From NCBI GenBank assembly GCA_003559855.1, contig PWJZ01000119.1, positions 1 to 64,000 on the forward strand: a DNA stretch of 64,000 bases, read 5' to 3'. This DNA comes from Bacteroidales bacterium (GTDB lineage: Bacteria > Bacteroidota > Bacteroidia > Bacteroidales > UBA7960). Both the position numbers and the translations under genes were made by a program. Below are positions 27,222 to 37,327 of this stretch, one piece after another. The stretch's first letter is position 1. Each line of letters opens with the position of its first letter. The notes under the pieces were generated by a model. It had not been told where the DNA came from, searched no databases, and worked only from the letters and a program-made list of their open reading frames with translations.

Positions 27222-28667
27222 ATGAAAAGTCTTATAAAAATATGTCTGATTTTACCTGCCATCGTATTTATGCATTGTATAACTTATGCAGGAAACTCCG
27301 GTCAAAAAAAGTTTACATCAGAAAAGCTAATTGAAGACCTTAATTATTTGTTCGATAATCTGGAATCAATACATCCTGATTTGTATTATTTTACCCATCA
27401 AAGCAATATAGATTCGCTTAAATTAGAAGTGCTCAAAGAGCTGGACAAACCAATTACACGGCTCGATTTTGCAAGAAAAGTTATACCACTGGTAGTAGCT
27501 TTGGGAGACGGACATACATCATTAAGGTTTCCATCGGAAGAAAGGAATGATTATCTTGACAAGGACGGAGGAATTTTTCCGTTTGATGTAATGATAAGAG
27601 AAAATAGCTTATTAATAGCTTCAAACTGGAGTGATGACGAATCCATAGAAGTATTTTCAGAAATCCTTTCCATCAATGGCGTCTCTTCGGAAAAAATATT
27701 AGAAACCATGAGGCAATATATAAGCGCCGAACTTGATCACTTCCGTGATGTAAGGATTGAAAGAGCTTTCAGGTTTTATTTATGGGCAATATTCGGTTTT
27801 GAGGATGATTATGTACTGAAGCTAAAAGATGACGGCAACATGAAAACAGCTGAAGTTACGGGTATTACCAGGGAAGAGCTCAGGGCTTTTCAACAAATGG
27901 ATGAAGAACCCAAGCCATATTCTTTCTATACACTTGAAGATAATGAAATTGGCGTAATTGATTTTCAGCGAATGATTGATCCGGGCAAATTCGGCTTGTT
28001 TCTTGATTCGGTATTCACAGTGATCAATGATAAAGACATCCAACACTTAATAGTTGATATCAGGCAAAATGGCGGTGGCAGTTCTTTGCTTGCAAATATG
28101 CTATGCGACTATATTACAGATAATCCGTATAAGATGACCACACAAATGGATATTAAGTTAAGCAAGAAAACCAAACAGCAGTATAGACAACATTTCCGAA
28201 ACCAAATAAAATGGTATAAAAGACCATTATTTTATATAATGAGTCCGTTCAGAAATGATTTGCGGATGATATTTTTCAGCAAACCCGGCACAATTGTTAC
28301 TTATGAGCAAACCGACAAAACCGAGCCCAAAGATATTGAGCTTAAATTTACCGGCGACACCTATTTGCTTAAAAGTCATTTTACATTTTCAAGCGCCAAC
28401 ATGTTAGCTGCAGCTTTCAAAGAGTATGAAATGGGAATGATCTTTGGTGAAGAAACCGGCGGAGTGTTAAAGGCTTTTGGTGACATAATACATTTTCAGC
28501 TACCCAACACAAAACTTTCCGCATATTGCTCACATAAAACATTTGTTCATCCGGGCTATGACGGTGAAGTACGTGGTGTCATACCAGATATAAAAATTAA
28601 ACCCTCAACAGAAGACATAATAAACGAAAGGGATGTGGTGATCGAATATATTATTGATTTGATATAA
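27222..28667 (+). CDS. Exported S41-family (C-terminal processing) peptidase
   Basis: A 481-residue protein. ATG 27222 is chosen because it starts a signal peptide (MKSLIKICLILPAIVFMHC) and lies just after the predicted promoter; an in-frame TTG at 27198 would sit almost on the transcription start. The N-terminal helical domain carries LGDGHTSLRF. The S41 core includes IDFQRM, LIVDIRQNGGGSSLL and the nucleophile in HFTFSSANMLAAAF, followed by GEETGG. The PDZ domain of classical CtpA is not obvious. Predicted to act in the periplasm or on the cell surface. Fits an envelope-response target. Confidence 0.9.
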   Translation: MKSLIKICLILPAIVFMHCITYAGNSGQKKFTSEKLIEDLNYLFDNLESIHPDLYYFTHQSNIDSLKLEVLKELDKPITRLDFARKVIPLVVALGDGHTSLRFPSEERNDYLDKDGGIFPFDVMIRENSLLIASNWSDDESIEVFSEILSINGVSSEKILETMRQYISAELDHFRDVRIERAFRFYLWAIFGFEDDYVLKLKDDGNMKTAEVTGITREELRAFQQMDEEPKPYSFYTLEDNEIGVIDFQRMIDPGKFGLFLDSVFTVINDKDIQHLIVDIRQNGGGSSLLANMLCDYITDNPYKMTTQMDIKLSKKTKQQYRQHFRNQIKWYKRPLFYIMSPFRNDLRMIFFSKPGTIVTYEQTDKTEPKDIELKFTGDTYLLKSHFTFSSANMLAAAFKEYEMGMIFGEETGGVLKAFGDIIHFQLPNTKLSAYCSHKTFVHPGYDGEVRGVIPDIKIKPSTEDIINERDVVIEYIIDLI

Positions 28668-28694
28668 ACATAATTTTAAAAAAAACAACTAATA

Positions 28695-29210
28695 ATGAAA
28701 ACAAAATCATGCAAAACTAAAACAGCTATTTTCGGTTTATTAAGTCTTATTATTATTCTGACCGGTTGTACTTTGAGCAATGACAGTTCAAGTTTTTCAA
28801 TATTCGGCAGTAGGCTATTGCCTGTTGTTAAGGGCAGCGGGAACATAGTAAGTGAAAAGCGCGATCTAAACAATTTTAACGCAATTCGTACCGGTGGAAT
28901 AACTAATACTTTCGTTATCATTGGTGATGAATGGAAAGTGGAAGTGATTGCAGACGATAATATTATAGAATATTTGGAAACCAAGGTTAGAAATAACACA
29001 TTATACATTGGCCAAAACAATGTCAATTTAAAAGATGTGAGTAAATTCAATGTGCATGTTACATTACCCTCAATACATGATGTTAGGGCTTCAGGAACAA
29101 GCACAGTAAATTTGAAACTCTCATTAACTGAACGTTAACAAAAGAAGATATATAAAGCATGAGGGTTCTATTGAAATAGAATTACTGAAGTTCAAACATG
29201 CAAGGATGTA
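28695..29210 (+). pseudogene. DUF2807 (GIN-domain) lipoprotein, truncated
   Basis: ATG 28695 starts a lipoprotein signal (LIIILTGCTLSND). A DUF2807 head domain follows: VVKGSGNIVSEKRDLNNFNA, then VHVTLPSIHDVRASGTSTVN. The frame ends at 29138 after SLTER, about half the usual 230 residues. Coding-like remains continue in other frames (LTKEDI, then KHEGSIEIELLKFKHARM) to about 29210, where the homology ends. Several small indels and a 3' deletion are needed, so this is decayed and not a sequencing artefact at one base. Confidence 0.75.
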
Positions 29211-29249
29211 AGCTGTTGTTAATCTATTTATTAACTCTAAATTATCCAA

Positions 29250-30536
29250 ATGGAATTGACAATTAGAATCATACAAAGACAATCGCTTCCTATTATTACC
29301 ATTTTAGTTTTTTTATCTATATGCTTTTCTTTGTCTGCCCAATTTATTTGTTATTCAACTGATACCGGTGAAAATACAGAAAAAGAAGAAGCATTTAATT
29401 CATACGTGCTTGATTTTAGAGAGCAAGGTGGACACTTAAATACTGACATAAAATATATTCCTGCCGTAGTTCATATAGTTATGATCTCTGAAGAAGATAG
29501 TCTTTCGATATCAAGAGTTATAAATCAGATAGAGCAAACCAACAGACATTTACGAAGGCAAAATATTGATACTGTCAGCACACGCGAAATATTCAAACCT
29601 TTTGCTGCCGATACACATATCGAATTATGCCTTGCAACACAAAAACCTGATGGAAAAACTTTTAAGGGAGTAATTTGGCACCATATTCCTGACTATACTT
29701 TTAATGATAATAAAAAAATCATGGCTAACACTATACTAGACCCCGACAAGTATTTCAATGTATGGATTATGCCTGCTGATCACTCATTTGGGTTCGGTGT
29801 TTTCCCTTGGATAAGAACTCCTGAATACGATGGTATAGTTATCAGCCCTGACCATATGGGGTATAATCTCGGTGGTGATGATCCAAACCAGCAAGGAGGT
29901 AAAATCTTTACTCATGAGGTAGGCCATTATTTAGGACTGTATCATACTTTTCATGATGGTCATTTAATAGTTGGTGATTGTGATTTTCCCGATTGTGATA
30001 CCTTCGGCGACAGATGTTGCGACACACCGCCAGACTGGTCATTCTTCCCTTTACCAGGTGATGAATGCAATTTCGACCCTTTAGTCTGCCCCGATGACTC
30101 TATATTTTATCCACAAAACGAAAATTATATGTATTATAACCCTGACAAGTGTTTGAACATGTTCTCGCAAGACCAGAGAATCAGAATGCGTGCATGTCTG
30201 AGCGACATCCGAGCCGAACTTTGTTCACCCGATAATTTATTATTTACAGGCGCCGATTGCTCTGATCCGACTACAATAATAGAAAAAGAACCTAGAAAAT
30301 ATGATATCAATATATCACCAAACCCGACACACGATATAATAGAGTTAAAAATCAACGATGATAACTTCAAAGCTCTGGATATCAAAATTATCAACATCTT
30401 GGGGCAAACCGTAAAGCATAAAAAAAGCTCTCAGCAAATTAATACTATAAATTTGAAAGATTTGCCCAACGGATTATATATAGTTACAGTACATGTTGAC
30501 GAAGTTACGCTGTCTAAAAAAATAATTAAATATTAA
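29250..30536 (+). CDS. T9SS-exported M43 (pappalysin/cytophagalysin) metalloprotease
   Basis: A 428-residue secreted protease. A signal peptide (about 1-31, ending SLSAQ) precedes a pro-region and the catalytic domain. The zinc motif HEVGHYLGLYHTF is HExxHxxGxxH. The Met-turn region reads NYMYYNPDKCLNMFSQDQ, as in M43 enzymes, and several cysteines (CDFPDCDTFGDRCCDTPPD) probably form the family's disulfides. The C-terminus SPNPTHDIIELKI to LPNGLYIVTV is a type A T9SS sorting domain. Intact and probably active on extracellular protein. Confidence 0.93.
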   Translation: MELTIRIIQRQSLPIITILVFLSICFSLSAQFICYSTDTGENTEKEEAFNSYVLDFREQGGHLNTDIKYIPAVVHIVMISEEDSLSISRVINQIEQTNRHLRRQNIDTVSTREIFKPFAADTHIELCLATQKPDGKTFKGVIWHHIPDYTFNDNKKIMANTILDPDKYFNVWIMPADHSFGFGVFPWIRTPEYDGIVISPDHMGYNLGGDDPNQQGGKIFTHEVGHYLGLYHTFHDGHLIVGDCDFPDCDTFGDRCCDTPPDWSFFPLPGDECNFDPLVCPDDSIFYPQNENYMYYNPDKCLNMFSQDQRIRMRACLSDIRAELCSPDNLLFTGADCSDPTTIIEKEPRKYDINISPNPTHDIIELKINDDNFKALDIKIINILGQTVKHKKSSQQINTINLKDLPNGLYIVTVHVDEVTLSKKIIKY

Positions 30537-30661
30537 AACCAAATTAACCAATTTAAGCATTCTAACAATATTTTATCTATATATTTAAAAAATCAACTTC
30601 TGAAAACAATTTACAAAAGAATGAAAACTTGCTTTTTCAATTAACTTAAAAAATTATTATC

Positions 30662-31348
30662 ATGAACATTTTCCGTAAATTATCAAATGCGATTTGTATT
30701 ACATTTTCGGCATTAATTCTTTTTTCCTGTGATGACGGGAGTGTTAGAGATGCAGATGGTAATATATACCAACGAGTTAAGATAAGGGATCAAGAGTGGA
30801 TGACAAAAAACTTAAATGTCAGCAGGTTTCAAAACGGCGATCCTATTCCGGAAGCAAAAACTGTTGAACAATGGATAAATTATGGCATTGAAGGCAAGCC
30901 TGCATGGTGTTATTATGAAAATGATCCTGTTAATGGAAAAAAATACGGTAAGTTATATAACTGGTATGCCGTTACTGACTCCAGAGGTCTGGCACCCAAA
31001 GGCTGGCGAATACCCACCGAAGAAGACTGGCCATTACTAATTCGCAGATTGGGCGGAAATCAGGTTGCCGGTATTCTAATGAAAAGTACAAGCGGATGGG
31101 AAGCATTCCAGGGTATATGCGGTAATGGCAACAACAAAAGTCACTTTTCAGCCCTACCTGGAGGCTACCGCGAAATCAACGGAACGTTCAACGGAAAAGG
31201 TTTTAATGCATGGTGGTGGTCCGAAACTGAAACATCACAAGAACATGCAAGCTATCTTACTTTGGGATATCATCAACACCAAATATACTTGTTAAGTATA
31301 AATAAAAACAGAGGTCTATCAGTGAGGTGTGTGAGGGACATTAAATAG
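30662..31348 (+). CDS. FISUMP-domain lipoprotein
   Basis: A 228-residue protein with a lipobox (LILFSC, Cys23). A single Fibrobacter succinogenes major paralogous domain follows: VKIRDQEWMTKNLNVSRFQN, YGKLYNWYAV, LAPKGWRIPTEEDW, HFSALPGGYR and WWWSETE to VRCVRD. These domains are common in surface proteins of Fibrobacter and Bacteroidota. A role in adhesion is often suggested but not established. It follows the M43 protease on the same strand with a 125-bp gap. Confidence 0.9.
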   Translation: MNIFRKLSNAICITFSALILFSCDDGSVRDADGNIYQRVKIRDQEWMTKNLNVSRFQNGDPIPEAKTVEQWINYGIEGKPAWCYYENDPVNGKKYGKLYNWYAVTDSRGLAPKGWRIPTEEDWPLLIRRLGGNQVAGILMKSTSGWEAFQGICGNGNNKSHFSALPGGYREINGTFNGKGFNAWWWSETETSQEHASYLTLGYHQHQIYLLSINKNRGLSVRCVRDIK

Positions 31349-31656
31349 TATTCTTACATGCCAAACATTCATTTATTATAAAACCTTTATGTTAAAGACT
31401 TTAAACACACAGGAGTCTATTCAAAAAAGAGGGTTCAATATGTTGCTTTTAATCGTAAATATTAACATTTTTAAAATATCATCATGATCATAATCGAACA
31501 AAATTATTCTTAAACCAAAACTATGCAACTGATATATTCCGCTGGCAGCAAAGCTTCTGCAAAACTTGGTATGTATTTGTTCAATTTTTAATTAGTATGT
31601 TTTATTTTAATAATCTGTTCGTCAAACAATAAACTAATTCAATATCACTTTCAATT
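31349..31656. other. Intergenic region upstream of the second MacB-like permease
   Basis: No gene. A single dyad-like sequence TGATCATAATCGAACA (31485-31500) resembles the tandem activator sites elsewhere, but no partner lies 21 bp away. The best downstream TGG element has the wrong spacing to a -12 element. At most a degenerate relic of the same regulatory architecture. Confidence 0.4.
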
Positions 31657-34035
31657 ATGTTTTTCAATTATTTAAAAACTGCTATTCGCCACATTGCAAG
31701 AAACAAGTATTCGTTTATTGTCAATATTTTAGGATTTTCGGCAGGGTTAGCTTGCAGCTTTTTATTGCTTTTATGGGTTTTTCATGAGTTCAGCTACGAC
31801 AGGTTTCATAATGATTACAACCGGATTCACAGAATAGGAATGCAGTATGATTTTTTTGGGGATGAGATTATAGGCGGTCGTACTATGGATGTACTGGGAC
31901 CCGAACTATATAAAACAATACCGGAAATTGAAAGTTTTGTCACAACTTCAGGAAGAGCAAGGTTTATGAATGTCAATGATTCCAAGCTTGAACTAATAAT
32001 AAACGATATACCTGTTATTTATGCCGGCTCCTCCTTTTTTGATATTTTTTCTTTCCCCCTGTTGGAAGGTGATCCAAAAACAGCTCTTAAAAATCCTTTT
32101 TCTATCGTAATTACCAAAGACATTGCACAGATGTTTTTTCCCGATACAGATCCAATAGGACGAGAACTTCATCTCAACGGAGTAACTTACTTGATAACCG
32201 GAATTACTGAAAACCCTCCTAAATATACTCATTTTGACTTTTCTATTATTGCCTCATTTGAAACACTGTACAGACAAGAGTCTTATAAATCATGGAACAA
32301 TATTAACTCAATGCTATATGTAAAACTAAAAAATAATACTAATCACGAAGATTTTATACACAAGGTCAATGCGGTTATCGAATTGAATGTCAACCCTATG
32401 TTGCTGGAAATGATCTCCCGGATTTTTCTTCAGCCAATACACACTATACACACAGATTCTGTTGTTGAAGGGGGGTTTAAGGAAAACCTCAACAGGCAAC
32501 AATTAATAATATTACTGATGGTTTCATTGCTTTTGCTGGTTGTGGCAGGCATAAATTATGTAGTAAATACGATTGCCCGATCTACGATGCGCTTGAAAGA
32601 AATAGGCATACGAAAAATATTAGGCGCAGACAGACTCAGGCTTATAGTTCAATTTTTAAGTGAATCAGTACTCACCGCCTTCTTTGCATCACTGGCTGCC
32701 TTGTTGTTTATGGAGCTTTTATTACCTTTATTTAATAATGTATTTGGAGCCACTATTACTCTGTTTGATGCAAGATACAAAACACTATTGCTGTTATTCC
32801 CACTACTTGTGATATTAATAGGCCTGCTAACAGGTATTTATCCCGCCTTCTACTTGTCAAAGATGATACCCGCCAGAATAATTCATGAACGCATGATCTC
32901 CGAAACCAAAAGTATGTCAATTAAAAACATTCTGACAGTTCTGCAAATTTTCATTGCAATTAGTTTTATTATATGTGCTTTCATTATGCGAAACCAATTC
33001 TATTTCATCGAAACCAAAGAACCGGGATTTTCAACTGAAAATAGAATTGTTATACCTTTTAAAGGCAATATAACTCTCTGTAATATTTTCAAGGAACGAA
33101 TAAACAATACCCCCGGCGTAATTCTTGCAGCAAGCTCTGATAAAGCACCGGGAGCTCAATTCAGTTCAAACCCGGTTGAAATATATAATTACCCTGAAAC
33201 CCCGGGCATACACAGGCATGTGATAGATCATAACTATCTTGAATTGATGCAAATCAATATTATGAAAGGTCGCAACTTTGATCCCAATCTTAAAACAGAT
33301 GTTAATAAAGTATTGGTAAATAAGCGATTCATTGAGCACTTTAATTTGAACGACCCATTGAAAGAAAGAATTAGCTCGCCATTCCCATTTGGAGAATTTA
33401 AGAATTTTCAAATCATAGGCGTTGTAGAAGACTATCATTTTGCGTCATTGCATTCATCTATCGAACCACTTATAATATACCTGGAAACTCTTCCCGGAAA
33501 CTATTTGACAATTTGGACAGAAGAAAAAAACCAAAAGAAAACAATCGAACGATTAAAACTTGAATGGTCATCTTTTTCCCCACAAAATCCATTTCTTTAT
33601 TATCACATTGACGAAGCGTATTATGGCTTCTATGAAAACGAAAGAAACACGAGAAAGATAATTAACTTTTTTACATCATTTGTTATTATCATATCTGTAT
33701 TAGGACTTTATGGCCTGGTACATCTTGATACAATAAGCCGTACTAAGGGAATCGGAATAAAAAAAGTATTAGGTGCTTCTGTTAATAATATTATTTTAAA
33801 GTTCTTAAGACAATATTTCGTATATTTAGCAATAGCCTCAATTATAGCAATACCTGTAACTTATATTCTTATGGAAAGATGGTTGCAGACATTCGCTTAC
33901 AGGGTGAATATAAACAACCCCATCAATTTTCTTGTTCCTTTGGTTATGCTGTTTTGCATAATTTTGATAACTATAATTTCACATATAATAAGAGTAGCAA
34001 AAACCGATCCTGTTAAGGTTATAAGATATGAATAA
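31657..34035 (+). CDS. MacB/FtsX-like ABC transporter permease (no ATPase domain)
   Basis: A 792-residue paralogue of the permease at 22270-24654, with the same helix-core-FtsX-core-FtsX order. It starts MFFNYLKTAIRHIARNKYSF, has LVVAGINYVVNTIARSTMRL at the first FtsX block and EIGIRKILGADRLRL as the conserved coupling-loop motif. It ends TDPVKVIRYE. The second coupling loop is GIGIKKVLGASVNNI. It is followed 22 bp later by a third paralogue on the same strand, so the two are probably one transcript and may form a heterodimer. An ATPase partner is not in the window. Confidence 0.93.
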   Translation: MFFNYLKTAIRHIARNKYSFIVNILGFSAGLACSFLLLLWVFHEFSYDRFHNDYNRIHRIGMQYDFFGDEIIGGRTMDVLGPELYKTIPEIESFVTTSGRARFMNVNDSKLELIINDIPVIYAGSSFFDIFSFPLLEGDPKTALKNPFSIVITKDIAQMFFPDTDPIGRELHLNGVTYLITGITENPPKYTHFDFSIIASFETLYRQESYKSWNNINSMLYVKLKNNTNHEDFIHKVNAVIELNVNPMLLEMISRIFLQPIHTIHTDSVVEGGFKENLNRQQLIILLMVSLLLLVVAGINYVVNTIARSTMRLKEIGIRKILGADRLRLIVQFLSESVLTAFFASLAALLFMELLLPLFNNVFGATITLFDARYKTLLLLFPLLVILIGLLTGIYPAFYLSKMIPARIIHERMISETKSMSIKNILTVLQIFIAISFIICAFIMRNQFYFIETKEPGFSTENRIVIPFKGNITLCNIFKERINNTPGVILAASSDKAPGAQFSSNPVEIYNYPETPGIHRHVIDHNYLELMQINIMKGRNFDPNLKTDVNKVLVNKRFIEHFNLNDPLKERISSPFPFGEFKNFQIIGVVEDYHFASLHSSIEPLIIYLETLPGNYLTIWTEEKNQKKTIERLKLEWSSFSPQNPFLYYHIDEAYYGFYENERNTRKIINFFTSFVIIISVLGLYGLVHLDTISRTKGIGIKKVLGASVNNIILKFLRQYFVYLAIASIIAIPVTYILMERWLQTFAYRVNINNPINFLVPLVMLFCIILITIISHIIRVAKTDPVKVIRYE

Positions 34036-34057
34036 TAAAAGTCATAAAGATTTAATT

Positions 34058-36463
34058 ATGATATACATCTTATTCAAAACAGCTTTCAGGTTTCTTGTTA
34101 AAAACAAGTTTTTCACAATTATAAATATAATAGGCTTATCCTTTGGAATTACAGCATTTTTTCTGATTATTCTTTTTTTGCAAAACGAAACAGGCTATGA
34201 AAGCCATATCCCTGAAGCAGACCGCATATACCGTCTTGTAGGGATACAGGAGCCGGCTGGACTTGACAAGCAGCACGTAGCATACACAAGTGGTGGCTGG
34301 TCAGAAATTATCAAAACAAATTTTCCGGAAGCAGAAGATGTATTCCGTTTAATGGGAAGACCGGGCATGATTGTCAGGGTTGACGATAAAGTATTCAGAG
34401 AACCGTATATATTTAGAACGGGAGGAAATATTATTAAATGGTTTAACTATGACATACTGTACGGTACAGACCCGGCAAATATGCTTTCCGAACCTAATCA
34501 GGCTGTAATATCAAAAGAAGCTGCAATGAAATTTTTTGATTCGCTGAATGTTGTAGGAAATACTTTTATTGTTGCTGACAAAACATACAAAATAACAGGT
34601 GTTGTAGATACAGAAAACATAAAAACACATAATGACATTAATGTTTTTCTTTCACTTGCAACTTATGAAAATGAACTTCCTTTTTTAAATGCATTAGGTA
34701 ATAATTCACTATCAACATATATTGTTTTGAAAGAAGATGCTTCGCAAGCATCGCTTGAAAATAAAATTAATGAACACTATACAAATTGGTTAGAGGAAAC
34801 AGATTTCAGCATGTGAATGAAGATCACTTTTTATCTTCAGCCTATTAAAGACATATACTTGCGTTCAACCCATCTTAAGTTTCACATGGCAAACAATAGC
34901 GGAAATATAACCAGTGTTTACTTATTCTCAATAGTTGCATTATTAATTCTTATTATTGCTGGTATAAATTATGTAAACCTGGCTACTGCTCGTTCTTCTG
35001 CCAGGACCAGGGAAGTTGGATTGAAAAAAGTATTAGGCGTCACACCTGGAAAGCTTGCGATTCAATTTATTGCCGAATCAATTATGATAACGTTTGTTGC
35101 AATTATTCTGGCAATGTGTATTACGGAAATAGTTTTACCATATTTTAATTCACTTCTTGATACGGCTTTAAAAATTGACTTTGCAGGCAATTACATTTTT
35201 AACATTGGATTAATAGCATTACTGCTTGTATTAGGACTTACCTCTGGTCTCTATCCGGCTTTCTTGTTATCAAGATTTAAGCCTTCAGAAGCATTAAAAT
35301 CATCGGGAATGCAAAATTTATCCGGCACTATTTTCTTGCGAAAGATTCTGGTAATATTCCAGTTCATTATTACAACTTCTTTAATATTTGCAACGGGGGT
35401 TATTCTTCATCAAATTGTTTTTATGCACAACAAAGACAAGGGATATAACGACAAAAATGTTGTCTATCTGCATTTAAATCAACAGATTGAACCGGAAGGG
35501 CTGCAAGATTTTAAATCAGCTTTACTATCCATACCGGAAGTAATAAATGTTGGCTCGGCAAGTAATTATAACGGAGTTGCAGGCAGGCAAAGCACGGCAG
35601 TTGTCGCCGATAGCTTAAACACTGAAATAATGGTAAGGTACGGCTATGTAGACCCCGATTTTTTCCCAACAATGGAAATTGATTTTATTGATGGAAGAAA
35701 TTTTGATTATGAATACCGAACCGACCCTTTACAAAGTGTAATAATTAACCAGGCAGCTGCAAATTCACTCGGATGGAACAACCCTATCGGAAAAAGGTTT
35801 GTTAATAGTGATTACCCCGACAATGATTTTGAGCAACATATTGTTGTTGGAGTTATTAATGATTATAATTATTATTCATTACATTCACCTGTTGAGCCGG
35901 CATTGTATATATATGACCCGGCTTTCATAAGGACAGTAAACATACGTTACAAAAGCAGCAATACAGCAACGTTTGTTTCTCAAATTGAAAAAGCTTTCAA
36001 TGAATTCTTTCCGGGATCATATTTTGACCTGCATTACCTGGAAAACATATTTGCTCTTCAATACAGAATGGAAAACAATCTGATGAAACTTGTTCAATGG
36101 TTTGCCTTATTTTGCATATTTATAAGTTGTTTGGGGCTTTTTGGCCTGACAATGTTTATCGTTGATCAAAAACGAAAAGAAATAGGAATCAGGAAAGTAT
36201 TAGGTGGCACAGTTATGCAAATAAACACTTATTTATCAAAGATGTTTTTAAGATGGATTATAATAGCGAGTCTGATATCACTTCCGGCTACCTGGCTGAT
36301 AATGCAAAGATGGCTTGAAAATTTCTCGTATTCAATTAGTATAGGATGGTACCATGTTGCTATATCATTACTGCTTGTTTCGTTGATTGCCCTGTTAACG
36401 ATATTTCCTATAACGGCGCGGGTAGCATTGGAAAATCCTGTAAAAACGATTAGCTGTGAATAA
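34058..36463 (+). pseudogene. MacB/FtsX-like ABC permease, interrupted by an in-frame TGA
   Basis: ATG 34058 (MIYILFKTAFRFLVKNKFF) is chosen over ATG 34028 because it aligns with the starts of the two paralogues. The frame runs through the first MacB core to WLEETDFSM, then TGA at 34814-34816. It resumes at once as MKITFYLQPIKDIYLRSTHL and continues through both FtsX blocks to NPVKTISCE. Without the stop the product would be 801 residues, matching its paralogues (792, 794). Conserved EVGLKKVLGV and EIGIRKVLGG coupling loops are intact. A single substitution explains the break; restart at the adjacent ATG would give a protein lacking the first helix. Confidence 0.85.
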
Positions 36464-36568
36464 AACCGTAATTAATGAAAAACAAATTTAATAAATACAA
36501 TATGTGTCACATGGTTTGTTTTAATGATAATTGAATTTGTTCTTATAACTATTTTAACGAAAAAGTAA

Positions 36569-37309
36569 ATGGATTATAAAATATTAGTTGGTGATAAAAG
36601 AATTATTGAAATACAAAATTCATTAGGTTCAAAAACCTGGCCTGAGTTCATGCAACATGACAAAACAGCAAACAAATATTGGCCATACCTATATAACGAG
36701 TTTTTAAGCTACCAATTTGCAATATCCTATGAAAACCAAATAATAGGCATATGTAATTCTGTGCCTATAAACTGGTATAAACCATTAAACGATTTGCCGG
36801 TATCAGCTATAGACTGGTCAATGAAAAAAGCATTTGATGATTTCAACCGAAACCTTACTACAAATCTCATCATCGGAATTCAGATACTTATAGATAAAAA
36901 ATATCAAAATCGTAACATTAGCTACGAAATGATAGAAGTTCTTAAAAAAATAGCTGTAAATAAGCAGATTGAAAATATAGCTTTTCCTGTACGACCTACT
37001 TTAAAGTGCAACTATCCTTTAATACCAATGGAGGAATACCTCAAATGGCAAAACAAGAATGGTTTACCCTTTGATCCGTGGATAAGGGTTCATATAAAAA
37101 TAGGAGGTAAAATAGTTGGTATTTGCAGAAAATCTATGACAATATCCGGTTCTGTTTCGCAGTGGGAAAAATGGACAGGTTTAATTTTTCAAAGCTCCGG
37201 AGATTATATCATAGATAAAGCATTGACACCAATAAAAATTGACAGGGAAAAAAACATTGGAATATATATTGAACCAAATGTATGGATTATTCATAACATT
37301 CATCAGTAA
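36569..37309 (+). CDS. GNAT-like acetyltransferase of unknown substrate
   Basis: A 246-residue cytosolic protein. The central part IIGIQILIDKKYQNRNISYE and MIEVLKKIAVNKQIENIAFPVRP follows the GNAT pattern of acetyl-CoA site and following helix, though the Q/RxxGxG/A loop is degenerate (KKYQNRNIS). The C-terminal NYPLIPMEEYLKWQNKNG and PFDPWIRVHIKIGGKIVGIC is shared with a GNAT subfamily. Substrate unknown. It lies 105 bp after the disrupted permease and converges on the response regulator gene. Confidence 0.65.
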   Translation: MDYKILVGDKRIIEIQNSLGSKTWPEFMQHDKTANKYWPYLYNEFLSYQFAISYENQIIGICNSVPINWYKPLNDLPVSAIDWSMKKAFDDFNRNLTTNLIIGIQILIDKKYQNRNISYEMIEVLKKIAVNKQIENIAFPVRPTLKCNYPLIPMEEYLKWQNKNGLPFDPWIRVHIKIGGKIVGICRKSMTISGSVSQWEKWTGLIFQSSGDYIIDKALTPIKIDREKNIGIYIEPNVWIIHNIHQ

Positions 37310-37327
37310 ATGCTTATAAATCCGATT

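Noticed and set aside
31485..31656. A fifth sigma-54/tandem-dyad site before the permease at 31657
   Set aside because: Only one dyad-like sequence is present, its 21-bp partner is missing, and the downstream TGG element (TTGGTATGTATTTG) has the wrong spacing.
5322..36463. Stop-codon reassignment as the explanation for interrupted genes
   Set aside because: The interruptions use TAA, TAG and TGA, many intact genes end normally in all three, and several lesions are frameshifts.
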